NCBI GenBank assembly: GCA_963678705.1
Contig: OY783217.1
Location: forward strand, 8,618,001-8,682,000
DNA length: 64,000 nt
Reading direction: 5' to 3'
Origin: Panorpa germanica
Lineage: Eukaryota > Arthropoda > Insecta > Mecoptera > Panorpidae
Under the pieces are notes generated by a model that saw only the letters and a program-made list of their open reading frames with translations, was not told the DNA's origin and searched no databases. Numbering within the stretch: position 1 is the stretch's first letter; each line of letters opens with the position of its first letter. Both the position numbers and the translations under genes were made by a program. This document shows positions 47,639 through 58,821 of this stretch, in pieces.

Positions 47639-48976
47639 ATGGAACTACCAAATGAAAGTGTTAAAAATGGTTTGATTGATGTAATCAAGGATCAAGGATT
47701 TGTAAATTACAAAATAGAACTATCTCCAGGTTCAAAGAAAGGAGATAACTACGGAGGTGTTGTGTACAAAGCCGCAGTAACTGGGAATAAAATAAGTGGT
47801 GAGGAGTCTACGCTAAATCTATTCGTCAAAGTTCCTCCACTAGGTGACACAATGCGCAAAAATTTCGCACTTGGCGAAGCGTACCTACGAGAAATTAAAG
47901 TTTACAATGAAATTTTAAAAGAATTCAAACAACTGGAAGAAGAACGTGGTGTCAAAGATGGATTTACATCATATGCTAAGTGTTTTAATTCAGGAACAAC
48001 AGTTTTAGAAGAGTTTTTGATAATGGAGGATCTTTCTCAGCAAGATTACGCAATGTTTGATAGAATGAAGGTTATCGATTTGGAGCACACAAAGTTGGTC
48101 ATGAAAGCACTAGGTCAGATGCACGCCTTTAGTTTTGCGTTGAGAGATCAACGACCGGACGTATTTACTAAATATAGTTACGAACTAACAGAACTCTTTT
48201 TGGGAGACGATATGTATGAATCAACTAGAAGTTTCCTCACCCAAATTATAAGCAGTGTTGTTGAAAAGCTGAAACTTGTAGGGAAATATCAAGAGAAGTG
48301 GGAAAATTTTCATAAAAATTATTTAAGCATCATTAAGAGCTGTGTTATAGAAAAATTAGCCGAGCCGTATGCTGTTGTTAGCCATGGTGATTTTTGGAAC
48401 AATAACATGATGTTTAAATATCAGGTAAGTGTGGAAATTGTTAAATAACTGACAGGTTTGTTTTTGTAATTTGTTCTTGAAGAAATTCGACAGACCCTTT
48501 CTTTAACCGAATAGAATATAAACATTATTAAATGAGTATTTGATTTTCAGAATGGGAAACCAACAAAAGTCTGTCTTCTCGATTGGCAGCTTTGCCGTTA
48601 TGCTTCTCCTGCGCTAGACTTGGTTCATTACCTTTTCGGATCTGTGGAGAAACCTCTTAGAGACCTACATTACCAAACATTACTAGACACTTACTACGAA
48701 TCACTGAGTAATTTACTGAAGCAACTTGGGAGCGATCCAGAGAAGTTGTATTCATATGCTGCTTTTCAAAATCAGTTAAAGGAATTTGGAAAATTTGGTC
48801 TTGCATTAGGCGTAATAATAATACCAAATATTGTAAACAGTCCTGAAGATGCCCTGTCGTATGAAGAAATATTACAAGATGCTTCTAGTGTTACAGATAA
48901 TGAAAAGAATCTTTCAACGTGGGTGAAGAGACTGACGGATGTTGTGACAGATATGGTGGACCTAGGCTACCTGTAG
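47639..48976 (+). CDS. EcKinase-family kinase E14 (subgroup C)
   Basis: Exons 47639-48424 (262 codons) and 48551-48976 (141 codons plus stop); 403 aa; 126-bp phase-0 intron (GTAAGT / TCAG). The ATG of MELPNESVKN is chosen by comparison with E15; the eight upstream in-frame codons have no ATG. Catalytic loop HGDFWNNN at 249-256, DWQ at 273-275, end DLGYL. Exon 1 ends in Gln (CAG). AATAAA at 48981-48986, only a few bases after the stop, is a possible poly(A) signal. Confidence 0.94.
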
Positions 48977-50152
48977 TTGCAATAAATAATTACCTTAAAT
49001 GTGTATTAATTTAACCATTGTATATAGTATTTTATATTATTAAAATAACAAAAAAATGAAATGTTTATATACGTATTTCTATATAATATATATTCTCTTG
49101 AATTCGTGTAATTATATATACAAATGAATGTATATAATGGTAATACACATGGTATTTAACGTTTATTTAACATAACAAAAGTTATTAGTTACGTAAACAC
49201 CGTTACCTACTACACAACATATTTTACTACTTTTAAAAATAAATCAACCTTTTTCTCTATTAAAATAATCATATTTTTAATAATAATAACTAAAAACACT
49301 TTTTAAGAATTAAAGGCTTTTAAAGTAGTTATAAATATTAAATATTACTGGGTTCCGTTTACCGAGTTATGACTTAAATAATTTAAAAATACTATCTCTA
49401 TGATCCTAATATTCTAAGACCTTTTTATGATTCGATTAAATTACAAAAGGTATATTTATGATTCTAATAGCAATAGACAAAGTAACTGAAATAATTATAA
49501 TAAATAAACAACTACATATAACTGTGTTTCAAATTAGTTTACAACATTTCAAAACCCAAAATCTAAATATTTACAAGGTTATTTTTTAAATCCTAAATTG
49601 GCTAATGTGTAAGCGAACAGCTTTTATATTAATGGAATATGAGAGCGAGTGAGACAGTTATATATATTCATATATAGCTGTTGATTATTACATAATTATA
49701 TATAAAGGTGGGGATTCGATATGCCAAACAAAACGCGCTAACAGAAATGTAGACTCTTTTTAAAATCTACATATCTCAATTATTTAACGATCGATTTCAA
49801 TTTTGTTTATACCATCAAAATTATAAAGAATCCGGCTATATTGTTCATTTTTATAATTTTTTTAAATTCTCTACCAGTTAAAAGTTATAGCGATATTAAA
49901 AGTATGTGAATATAAAAACAACAGACAGTTACTAGTGTATTGAAATACGCATGGGATTAAAAACTGTTGTGAAATACACTACAGCTGTCATGCTGTCTTC
50001 ATGACGTCACCATTACGATAACAACCTAGTATAACAGAAGCCTGGTTGCCTAGAAGGTCAGTCAACGCTGTAAAGTGTGAGTTAGTTGGTAGAGTTCATC
50101 GTCCAGAGTAGTAGTGTTAAAATATCGTTTGTGTGAACATTAATTTACAACA
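48977..50152. other. Intergenic region E14-E15
   Basis: Contains a dispersed repeat (49157-49365, partner 14446-14655) and the E15 promoter. The stretch 49640-49780 (GAGAGCGAGTGAGACAG, then GTGGGGATTCGATATGCC) looks transposon-like but has no ends I can define. Confidence 0.45.
49157..49365 (+). repeat. Dispersed repeat, copy 2 (partner 14446-14655)
   Basis: TTAACATAACAAAAGTTATT, GTTACGTAAACACCGTTACC, AAATAAATCAACCTTTTTCT and TTTTAAGAATTAAAGGC follow the order seen in copy 1. Confidence 0.55.
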
Positions 50153-51439
50153 ATGGAACTGCCAAATGAAAGTGTTAAAAATGGTTTAAATAAATTAATC
50201 AAAGACCAACGATTTGTAAATTATGAAATAGAATTATCCCCAGGTTCAAAGAAAGGGGATAATTACGGAGGCGTTGTGTTCAAAGCTGCAGTAACCGGCA
50301 CTAAAGCAACTGATGAGGAATCAACTTTAAATGTTTTTATCAAAGTTCCTCCTCCAGGTGAACTTATGCGAAAGGATTTTGCTCTTCGTGAAGCTTATCT
50401 ACGAGAAATTAAAGTTTACAATGAAATTTTGAAAGAGTTTAAACAACTAGAAGAAAAGCATGGTGTTAAAGATGGATTTACATCATATGCCAATTGTTTG
50501 TCTACAGGGACAACAGTTTTAGAAGAGTTTTTAATTCTGGAGGATATTTCCAAACAAGGTTATGCTATGTTTGATAAAAGTAAGTGTCTTGATTTTGAGC
50601 ACACGAAATTAGTGATGGAAGCGCTCGGTAAACTGCATTCTTTTAGTTTTGCATTGAAGGAACAAAAACCGGAAGTCTTCACCAAGTTAAGTGAATTGCC
50701 AGAAATATTCGCTGATAAAGATATGCCTGCTTCCAGGGAAGCGTTCGTAACTCAATGTTTAAACGCTGCTGTTGAAACATTGACATTTGAAGGGCATTAT
50801 CAAGAAAAATGGGAAAATTTTCATAAAAACTATTTAGGTATTATTAGTGATTGCGTTCTATCAAAATTGGCGGAGCCCTACGCTATCATTAACCATGGAG
50901 ATGTTTGGAACAACAACATTATGTTTCAGTACCATGTAAGTATCACTTTAGGACGCTGGTAGGTAGTTGACAGATACCACATCATAATTATTCTAAAACT
51001 ATTTGATTTTCAGAACGGGGAACCAAACAAGCTCTGTCTTTTGGATTGGCAAATTTGCCGTTATGCTTCTCCTGTTCTGGATGTTGTTCACTATCTTTTC
51101 GCGTCCGTTGAAAAACCTCTGAGAGATCTACATTACCAAACACTGCTGGACACTTATTACGAATCACTGAGCAATTCACTGAAGCAACTTGGAAGCGATC
51201 CAGAGAAGTTGTATCCATATACCGTTTTTGAAAGTCAACTTAAAACATTTGGGAAATTTGGTCTTGCAATGGGTTTAATAATAATACCAGTTCTTGTTAA
51301 CACCTCTGAGAATGCTCTGTCGAATGAAGAGTTCCTGGAAAGCGGTTCTACTGCTACAGACAATCCTAAGAATAATGTGAGATTAGTGAAGAGATTAACG
51401 GATGTTGTAACGGACTTGGTGGATCTAGGCTATTTGTAA
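50153..51439 (+). CDS. EcKinase-family kinase E15 (subgroup C)
   Basis: Exons 50153-50935 (261 codons) and 51014-51439 (141 codons plus stop); 402 aa; 78-bp phase-0 intron (donor GTAAGT, acceptor TCAG). Tandem duplicate of E14 (MELPNESVKNGL start, shared EAYLREIKVYNEILKEFKQL block). Catalytic loop HGDVWNNN at 248-255, DWQ at 272-274, end DLGYL. Exon 1 ends in His (CAT), an unusual last base before a donor. Confidence 0.94.
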
Positions 51440-52044
51440 CTACAATGTAATATAGTTTTATCAGTATTCGTAATTCTAACGGTTTGTACAAAAATTGGCA
51501 TGAGTAAAAGAACAAGCATTAAAAAAAAATGGTCACACAGTATTATTAAATGTGAAGAGAACTTTTTTATCTATATTACCCATAGAACAAAGTTAGTTGT
51601 TTAATAATTATAAATATATATTCATAAAAATTTATATTAATAGAAACTCCGATTACATAAAAAATCTTCGCTGTAAATATACGTTTTTTGACCTAAATTT
51701 TTACCGATTTGACCTAAATTTTCTTTTTGTTTACTTTATTTTTATATTGGTATAAGACTTTATTTAATTAAATTATAATAAAAATATATTTAATAAAACT
51801 AAATGAAAATTAATTCTTATATAATTATAAGCTTTTATTTATTTAAAGACATACATTAATTAATACTTGGATGTTGTATTATTCATGTAATAATTAATTG
51901 TTTAATTAATTGATTCATCCACTTTGTTTCAAACCAACATTATATTTCGGTAAAAAGAATTAGAATGGAGATTTCTTTTTTCAATTTGAAAATAAAGGAT
52001 GGAATTTCTTATTTATCGAATTTAAATTTTCATTTACAAAATTA

Positions 52045-52092
52045 TGGTCCTTGGTCCATGGCCCGTGAATTATTAATAAAAAAAAAATAAAA
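52045..52092 (+). mobile_element. LINE-like 3' terminus
   Basis: GGTCCTTGGTCCATGGCCCG then TGAATTATTAATAAAAAAAA: the same terminal pattern as the LINE end at 58345-58390, here in plus orientation and followed by an A-rich tail. Confidence 0.45.
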
Positions 52093-52373
52093 AATTATGG
52101 TAATAATATATTTTGTTTAATCTAAATAATTAGAAAAACACCTAATTTTAATATACCATTTAAATAAATATTTGCCATATATTGAATAAATTAAATTTAC
52201 AGAAATATAAATGCATCTTTTACCTATATACCAAAATTAATATTTTTTTCAAATAATGATTTATTTTAAATGTATACGTTTTTGTCAAAAAAAATAAGTT
52301 GGTATCAGTAAGTGGTGGCATATGTATACTTTGTAAAATTAATTTTTAATTTTTAATGTGTCTTCATATTTAG

Positions 52374-52439
52374 GAAGAAAGAGAAAAGGAAGACCTGCAT
52401 GTAGGAAATGTCAACATCTTGTAGAACAATTTGGACGAG
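52374..52439 (+). other. Possible isolated exon encoding an AT-hook-like peptide
   Basis: A 66-bp stretch between a good acceptor (TTCATATTTAG, ending 52373) and a good donor (GTGAGT from 52440). In the phase-1 frame it reads RKRKGRPACRKCQHLVEQF, with a basic GRP-type core like an AT-hook and a CxxC pair. Both ends are phase 1, so it could be a symmetric exon. No partner exons found nearby. It could be a real exon of an unrelated gene spanning this region, a relic, or chance. Confidence 0.3.
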
Positions 52440-52888
52440 GTGAGTTTATATTAGTTCCATATTATATGAATTATTAAATTTTATTAATTTTGTGTCTCGT
52501 AAAATTGTAATAGTTAATTGTTAATGTCAATGTCATAAAGTATATCAGTAATGTTGTCGTCTACTTATAAATTTCGTCTTATCTGATGAAATTAATTGCA
52601 TTTAATTAATATAATACGAGTATATAGACAGACATGATCAACAGAATTGTTTGTTAAAATCGCCCTAAAACTAGAGAGAAAAATATGCTAATTCATTTCT
52701 AACTATTAGAATTAGAAAAATCAAATGAACATTTTTGAGGAATGACAAATCAATTACAAAATTTTTATATTCTTTTTAAAAAGTAATACCCCAAAAAACA
52801 CAATTACCTACATAAGGTTTGTTAAATATAAAAAAGTTTACCTCTTACATACATTTCTTTATGTAAATGTAATGTAAAAATGTAACTT

Positions 52889-52942
52889 GTCAAATGTTAA
52901 ACTATTGTAAATAATAAAACGTAACGTAAGGTAAAAAATAAT
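52889..52942 (+). repeat. 50-bp repeat, copy 1 of 3
   Basis: GTCAAATGTTAAACT, AATAATAAAACGTAACGTAA, GGTAAAAAATA. Copies on the same strand at 53832-53882 and 61723-61776. Confidence 0.5.
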
Positions 52943-52982
52943 ACATAAGTTCAACCTTATTGTTTAGTGGAAGAAGATTATT

Positions 52983-54696
52983 TTACAAGTAGCCTAACTC
53001 TACCATCTCTTCCACTACGTCTTCTAACATGGCAGTTACTTTAGATACTGTTTTTTGATTATTTGTTAAATGTGTAGTTGAAGATTCCAACTTCTCAACA
53101 AAATTCACATCTTTACAATCATTGTAGGAGATAGGTATAAGCACAATTGCTTTTACTAGCCCAAATTTTCCAAATTTCTTCAACTGGTCTTGGAATGCAG
53201 AATATGGGAACAGCTTTTCAGAATTGCTTCCTAGTTCCTTCAGGAAATTCCTCAGTGAATCGTAGTAGATGTTTAGTAGAGTGTTGTAGTGGCGGTTCCT
53301 GAAGGATCTGTCAACGCAGCAGAACAAGTAATGCACCAGATCCAGGACTGGAGAGCAGTAACGGGCGATCTGCCAATCGAAAAGACAAACCTCAGCAGGC
53401 ACTCCGTTCTGAAATGAGTGAAACATTTATCAATATAGAGGATACTAAATAACTAAAAACTCTCCTAGTTTGTTTATTGCTTATGTCAAATATGTTCTTC
53501 ATCATTTTCAATTGCTTTGGATACTCTACAAACAATATGGATCAGAAGCGTATAAAATTCGAATACGATATTCTCAGACATGACCAATTATCTGAATCGA
53601 CATTTGAGCGATTTGAAAAACTCGAGTCGGAAATGTTCGGATCTCTAGCTCGGAGATATTTCAAATCGCGTAAATAAGCCACACCCCATTTATGAAATTA
53701 TACTTTAAAATACGTAATTTCTGTTTCTGAACGTAACCAAATATTTTTTCCACCTGTGACATAAACGTGCTTCAAAAAATCTTATTGAAATCATAATCAG
53801 ACATATTCTATATATTTAATGATAATAAAACATAATTATGTCAAACTTTGCTAAATACTAAAACGTAACGTGAGGTAAAATAGATTACGTTAAAAAACAT
53901 ATTAAAAGAAACTTACTTCATATTTGAACATCATATTATTTCTCCACATATCTCCATGACAAATAACTGAATACGGCTCCGCCAAAATTCCATTAGTGCA
54001 CTCAACAGAAAATTTATGAAAATTTTTGTAAAAGTCTTCCCACTTTTCTTTATAAACCCCTTCGAAAACAAGATTTGAGATAGCACTGTCCACAAAATTA
54101 TTGTTATATTTTGCTATTCCACGATTACGGTTGAAATATTCATCTGGCATATCATTTGCAAATTGTTGGAATAAAGTTGGTTTCTGATCCCTTAATGCAA
54201 AACTTAGTGCGTGAAATTTTCCAATAGCTTTCATAACCAACTCAGCATGAACTAATTCCATTGTAAAATCTTTAGTCAACATAACAAAGTTATGTTTAGT
54301 TAAATCTTCCATAATTAGGAACTCCTGGTCTTCCGTTTTATCAACGCAGATACATTTCACAAAGGAGGTAAATCCAGAGTTGATATTTTTTTCGTATTCA
54401 AATTTTTTCATCTCCGTGAGAACTTCTTCATAAATTTTAATCTCTCTCAAGTAAAATCTATTTAGACCAAATTCTTCTCGAGCTTTTTTGTCGGAAATTC
54501 CAGTTTTACAAAACAGATGTTTCGTAATATTTTCATCGAATTTATTCATTCCTGTGACAATAACTTTATACACAATCCCCGCAAAGTTACTACCCTTCTC
54601 ACATCCTGGAAACACTTCTATTTTATAACTAATAAACCCATTTTCCTTAATTAGGGCGTGCACAGCTTGTTTAATATTTTCTGAAGGAAGTTCCAT
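52983..54696 (-). CDS. EcKinase-family kinase E16 (subgroup D)
   Basis: Exons 53917-54696 (260 codons) and 52983-53408 (141 codons plus stop); 401 aa; 508-bp phase-0 intron (donor GTAAGT, acceptor TCAG). Start MELPSENIKQ. The lysine strand reads LFCKTG rather than LFCKVP, a mark of subgroup D. Catalytic loop HGDMWRNN at 247-254, DWQ at 271-273, end ELGYL. The intron contains a copy of the 50-bp repeat near its donor and a 66-codon plus-strand open frame (53477-53677) of unknown origin. TTATCAGATAAG at 54777-54788 lies about 80 bp upstream. Confidence 0.93.
53832..53882 (+). repeat. 50-bp repeat, copy 2 of 3 (E16 intron)
   Basis: ATAATTATGTCAAACTTTGC, TAAATACTAAAACGTAACGT, GAGGTAAAA. Ends about 35 bp from the exon 1 boundary. 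Confidence 0.5.
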
Positions 54697-55174
54697 TTCT
54701 TAAAAGATATTCACTAATGGAATGGTTCAATATTGATATTAATTAGCACTGTAATGTGTAACAGTTTGCAAATGAGTTATCAGATAAGATACTATTCAAA
54801 TATTATCATTACACGTATTAACATAACATTTACATATAATATTTAAAAATAATCCTCAAAATATATTCATGATCTAAATATCGTATATTTATTATTTGAT
54901 TAAATACAAAACACATGAGTCTAATTATTTTAAAATTTATGCGCCGTTTTTATAAACTACGTCGTTTTCATAAAGAAGAAGTTGTTATGGAGATTACAAA
55001 TTTTTTGTGAGATTTTTTAATTAAAATTTCAAACGTAATGCAGGAATTTTACAAAAATTTGTTAGGTTATAAAAATTGTAACAGCTGTTACAAATTGGAT
55101 TTTCATAAGAGTTTGTAACAATTGATTTTTATTTCAAATAATATTGTGGATAATTTCTTTCAATTATTTATCAG
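54697..55174. other. Region between E16 and the E17 relic
   Basis: Promoter side of E16. No first exon for E17 can be found here on the plus strand, nor any HGD-type sequence. Confidence 0.6.
54777..54788. promoter_or_regulatory. Palindromic GATA site upstream of E16
   Basis: TTATCAGATAAG carries GATA motifs on both strands, 80 bp before the E16 ATG. Confidence 0.45.
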
Positions 55175-55570
55175 AATGGAATCGCTTCTGAGATGAAGCT
55201 ACTAGACTGGCAAGTTTGCAAATATGCGTCCCCTGTCTTGGGCGTTTTTCACTACATTTTCGTATCCACTGAAAATCCCTTCCGATCAGACAATTACGAG
55301 AAGCTCCTGGAGATCTATTATATAAATTTGAGCAAATTCTTAATTCGTCTTGAATGTGATCCTGAGAAGTTGTTTCCAAATTCAGCATTTCAAGATCAAC
55401 TTCAGAAATTTGGAATTTATGGACTTCTGAAGGCAATATACTTTGGGGAAACAGTTGTGAAGGAAGCTGAAGATTTTATTGATTTAGATGAGTATGTTGA
55501 AAAACTAAAGGATAAAGAAAAGTTGGAAAAAGAATTAAACACAGGATTTAATAAAATTAAGGATATTTAA
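55175..55570 (+). pseudogene. E17: orphan EcKinase second exon
   Basis: A stand-alone exon 2 preceded by an intact acceptor (TATCAG). It starts NGIASEMKLLDWQVCKYASP and keeps DWQ, but reads PVLG where others have PVLD, and no first exon with HGD lies between it and the divergent E16. The frame closes early at KIKDI; a shift of frame just after this point would give ...DRMSDIVGYIERLGYF, the normal kind of ending, so the C-terminus is frameshifted near 55560. Best read as a relic after loss of exon 1, possibly by an inversion breakpoint. Confidence 0.85.
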
Positions 55571-56205
55571 ATGATAGAATGTCTGACATTGTTGGATATA
55601 TTGAACGGTTGGGATATTTTAATATCCTGAACATTATTAACATTAAAATGAATAATTAAGTTTAATAGTTGAAAGAGGCGTTTACTTCATGTTGCATTAT
55701 TCATTTGTATTGAATATTTAGTACTAATAATCTCTAGAGACCTCATCAAATTGATAATTATTGACTACGTCGTATTGAGATATTATTATTAAAATCGTGA
55801 ACTTTTTAATTTTTGAACTTGTGAACCATGTCATTTCTATAAAACTGTGCGATGTTTTGATAAAGTTAACTACCAGCACCTTAAATGTAGAATTATTTTT
55901 TAATAACTCGCTACGTTTTAGAAAATATTAACATTTAAAATAGTCATTCTCTCCGTTTAATTATTAAAGGGATCCAACGTTCTAGAAAATTCCAATACAT
56001 CTTACGTCACATGTAGGAAATATGCCATGTCGTTTACTACTACCAACTAAACATTTATTTTACAAGAGTTTATGTTATAAATTTCTATATTAAATAATTA
56101 GAATAAGAAATTTAAAGGAATGCTATTTGTTAAGTGTAATTTTTTTTCCAAATTCTTAATTACTTAATCAATATCTACAACATTATTCAAGAATTAAAGA
56201 TCACT
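55571..56205. other. Intergenic region E17-E18 with decayed MITE
   Basis: Remains of the E17 3' end, then a decayed Tc1/mariner-like MITE fragment at about 55835-56010. The rest is AT-rich. Confidence 0.5.
55835..56010 (-). mobile_element. Tc1/mariner-like MITE, decayed copy D
   Basis: Matches the terminal third of copy B in reverse orientation (AACTAC-AGCACCTTAAATGT, TTTAATTATTAAAGGGATCC, CAACGTT). Ends not preserved. Confidence 0.55.
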
Positions 56206-57906
56206 TTACAAGTAGTCTAAGTCTACCATCTCTTCTACTATGTCTTTCAACATGGTACTTAATTTCTTCGTTGTGTTCTGATTATTTGATAAATTTACAG
56301 TCAAAGATTCCATTTCCTTAATAGACGTCACATCTGTGCAGTCATTGTGAATGATAGGTATAAGCACAATTGCTTTTACTAGCCCATATTTTCCAAATTT
56401 CTTCAATTGATCTTGGAATACAAAATATGGGAATAGATTTTCAGGATTGCTTCCAACTTCTTTCAGGAAAGTACTCAGTGAATCGTAGTAGATGTTTAGT
56501 AGAGTATTGTAGTGAAGATTCCTGAAGGATCTATCAATGCAGGAGAACAAGTAATGCACGACATCCAGGACGGGAGAGCAGTAACGGGCGATCTGCCAAT
56601 CGATAAAACAAACTTCTGAAGGCTCACCATCCTAAAACACAAAACGTAAACATCAATGTAAATGATATAAAAAGAATTTTTCACTAAACGTTCAGAACTT
56701 TCACCAAACGATCATTAATTAAACTTTAACAACAACTAAGCCCAACAAAAATTTCACTCTGGTTCTGGGATGGAACCCGAAGACACAATTGTCTGGTATC
56801 AAACCTTAGCGTTCTCGGTCAGTGTAACGTATGGTTTAAATGAAGCTATTGTATATCGTAATATATATTTCCTTCATAAATTTATAACCAGAATTTTATT
56901 TAGTACTGAAATATCTTCACATTCAAAAATCACCTCAAAAACACAATTATGTATCACTTACAATATGTCTGCTAAACAGGTTATGTGTACTTTATATTTG
57001 AGTTGTAGAGGAGAATTTAAGATTAATCTACACATTATATATACATGATGCAATGCCAATATTTTCATTTCCATATGTTCATTTATAACAAATTAAAAAT
57101 ATTTAAAATAACTACATATTTCTTAATTCATATTTGAACATCATATTATTGCTCCACATGTCCCCGTGACATACAACTGCATACGGCTCTGCCAATAGCC
57201 CGCTAGTGCATTCAGAAGCAAATTTAAAAAAGTTTTGGTAAAAATCCTCCCACTTTTCTTTATAAACTCCTTCCAAGACCAGCATTTCGCTAGCACTATT
57301 TAGAAAATTATTGCAATAATTGTCAATGGCTAAATTTCCGTTAAAATATTCTTCTGGCATTTCTTTTGAAAATTGCTGGAATAATTTAGGTCTCTGATCT
57401 CTTAACGCAAAACTTAGTGCGTGAAATTTTCCAAGAGCTTTCATTACTAGCTCGGTATGAGCTAGTTCCAGCTTAGAATCTTTTTCCAACATCACAAAAT
57501 TTCTTTCAGTTAAATCTTCCATAAGTAGGAACTCTTCATCTTCTTTTGCATCAGTACGAAAGCATTTCGCAAATGAAGTAAATCCGCAGTTTATTCCTTT
57601 CTCGAACTCAAATTTTTTCATTTCCATAAGAACCTTATCATATATTTTTATCTCTCTTAAATAAAACTTTCTCAAACAAAAAGATTCTCTTGCTTTTTTG
57701 TCGAGTGTACCAGCTTTACAAAACAAATGTTTTGTTACTTTCTCACCAAATTTATTGAATCCTGTCACTAGAATTTTGTACACAGCTCCGACGAAGTTGT
57801 TGCCCTTTTCACACCCTGGAGATACTGCTATTTCATAACTAACAAATCCTTCTTGTTTAACAATATCCTGCACAGCTGATGTTATATTTTCAGTTGGAAG
57901 TTCCAT
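56206..57906 (-). pseudogene. EcKinase-family kinase E18 (subgroup D) with lost splice donor
   Basis: Homologous exons 57127-57906 (260 codons) and 56206-56631 (141 codons plus stop) would give 401 aa. At the exon 1 boundary the sequence is GAA followed by TTAAGA, where E19 has GAA|GTAAGA: the donor G at 57126 has become T. Reading on adds only LRNM and a stop at 57112, giving a 264-aa protein without DWQ or the C-lobe. The nearest GT (AT|GTAGTT) would put exon 2 out of frame. Both exons are otherwise open, with HGDMWSNN at 247-254 and DWQ in exon 2, so the loss looks recent; sequencing error is possible. The intron holds a tRNA-related SINE head (56755-56829). Confidence 0.85.
56755..56829 (-). 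repeat. tRNA-related SINE head in the E18 intron
   Basis: On the minus strand: GCTAAGGTTTGATACCAGAC, TTGTGTCTTCGGGTTCCATC, CCAGAACC. The GGGTTCCATCCC part is a B-box. A related head sits in the E19 intron, and the intron sequence beyond it is homologous in both genes. Confidence 0.5.
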
Positions 57907-58344
57907 TTCTTAGTGATTCTTCTATTAAATTTAGAAATTTACTAGTTTCACGTTTTCCTTGATTGTATTTTACCAATGACTGAATAACTAATGGTTAAGT
58001 GTCACGATCTGTATTGTTGTTGAGTTGTTATGAGCGTTACGATAATGATTATTAATAGCAACAAATTTAACTTTAGCAGCTCGCTTTTATTGCAAACTGT
58101 AATAAATAAAAGGCGATAAGTATTTCACTGTAAAAAATATGTTATTTGAACCATTTTTAAATTTTTTATACATTTATATTTTTTCATTGTCATTCTACAT
58201 TTACGCTAAAGTTAAAGGTTTACCTAAAATTCCCAAAATATATAAATACTATATTCTTTTTTCAATTCTATTATATGGCAGGTAAACCAAATTTTAGCAA
58301 TGGGGTTGTGAACTCATGTTTCAATTCTTTATTGAAATATTGCT

Positions 58345-58390
58345 TAAGTAATATTAATTCACGGGCTTCCTAGGACCACGGTCCTTTTTT
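58345..58390 (-). mobile_element. LINE-like 3' terminus
   Basis: On the minus strand GGACCGTGGTCCTAGGAAGC then CCGTGAATTAATATTA; matches the 3' end of the LINE fragment at 20629-20990. Confidence 0.5.
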
Positions 58391-58394
58391 ATTG

Positions 58395-58690
58395 GCGTTT
58401 TTAATTTATTAAATATTCAAAAATTGAAGAATATATATCTATTTAATGTTTGAATTCTGTATTCATATGAAATATTCTGGTTGTTTTCCTAGTAGTTGAT
58501 GACGTAGCGAATTGAAAGACTAATAAATAATGTTATTTACTTTTCGTTTTATATTACCACATTATATTAAAGCATTATGGTCTACTCATCAGCTGTTATA
58601 GCTTTGACGTCTACTAATGCATCTCTTTTGCACTTCTCTTATTTAACAGTGATGATTAAGTTTGGTCAATGGTGGTGGGGAAGAAGGGAG
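58395..58690. repeat. Dispersed repeat, copy 2 (partner 44645-44860)
   Basis: GGCGTTTTTAATTTATTAAA, AAAAATTGAAGAATAT, TAATAAATAATG and GCATCTCTTTTGCACTTCTC in the same order as the copy in the E13 intron. Confidence 0.6.
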
Positions 58691-58821
58691 AGAACAATAA
58701 AATAAACAACATATTAATTATAACAACCATTGTAATCAGAAGTATGAAAATAATTTATTTATAAGCAGTATAAGTTTTTAAACAATCTTCATGTCTGATT
58801 TTATAAAATTTGTTTATTCCT

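Larger units (their letters stand above)
51440..52982. other. Convergent intergenic region E15/E16
   Basis: Very AT-rich. Contains a LINE-like 3' tail (52045-52092), a possible isolated AT-hook exon (52374-52439) and one copy of a 50-bp repeat (52889-52942). Confidence 0.5.
57907..58821. other. Intergenic region E18-E19
   Basis: 57907-58270 is upstream sequence of E18, related to that of E20 (63479-63840), including TGATTGTATTTTACCAATG and AAATTCCCAAAATAT. A LINE-like end (58345-58390) and a dispersed repeat (58395-58690) follow. Sequence at 58740-58821 resembles the E20 3' flank. Confidence 0.55.

Noticed and set aside
53477..53677. 66-codon plus-strand open frame in the E16 intron
   Set aside because: Charged C-terminal part looks protein-like, but it sits antisense inside an intron with no other support.
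56770..57048. 92-codon plus-strand open frame in the E18 intron
   Set aside because: Its beginning overlaps the SINE head (MEPEDTIVW arises from the T-arm region); not a gene.
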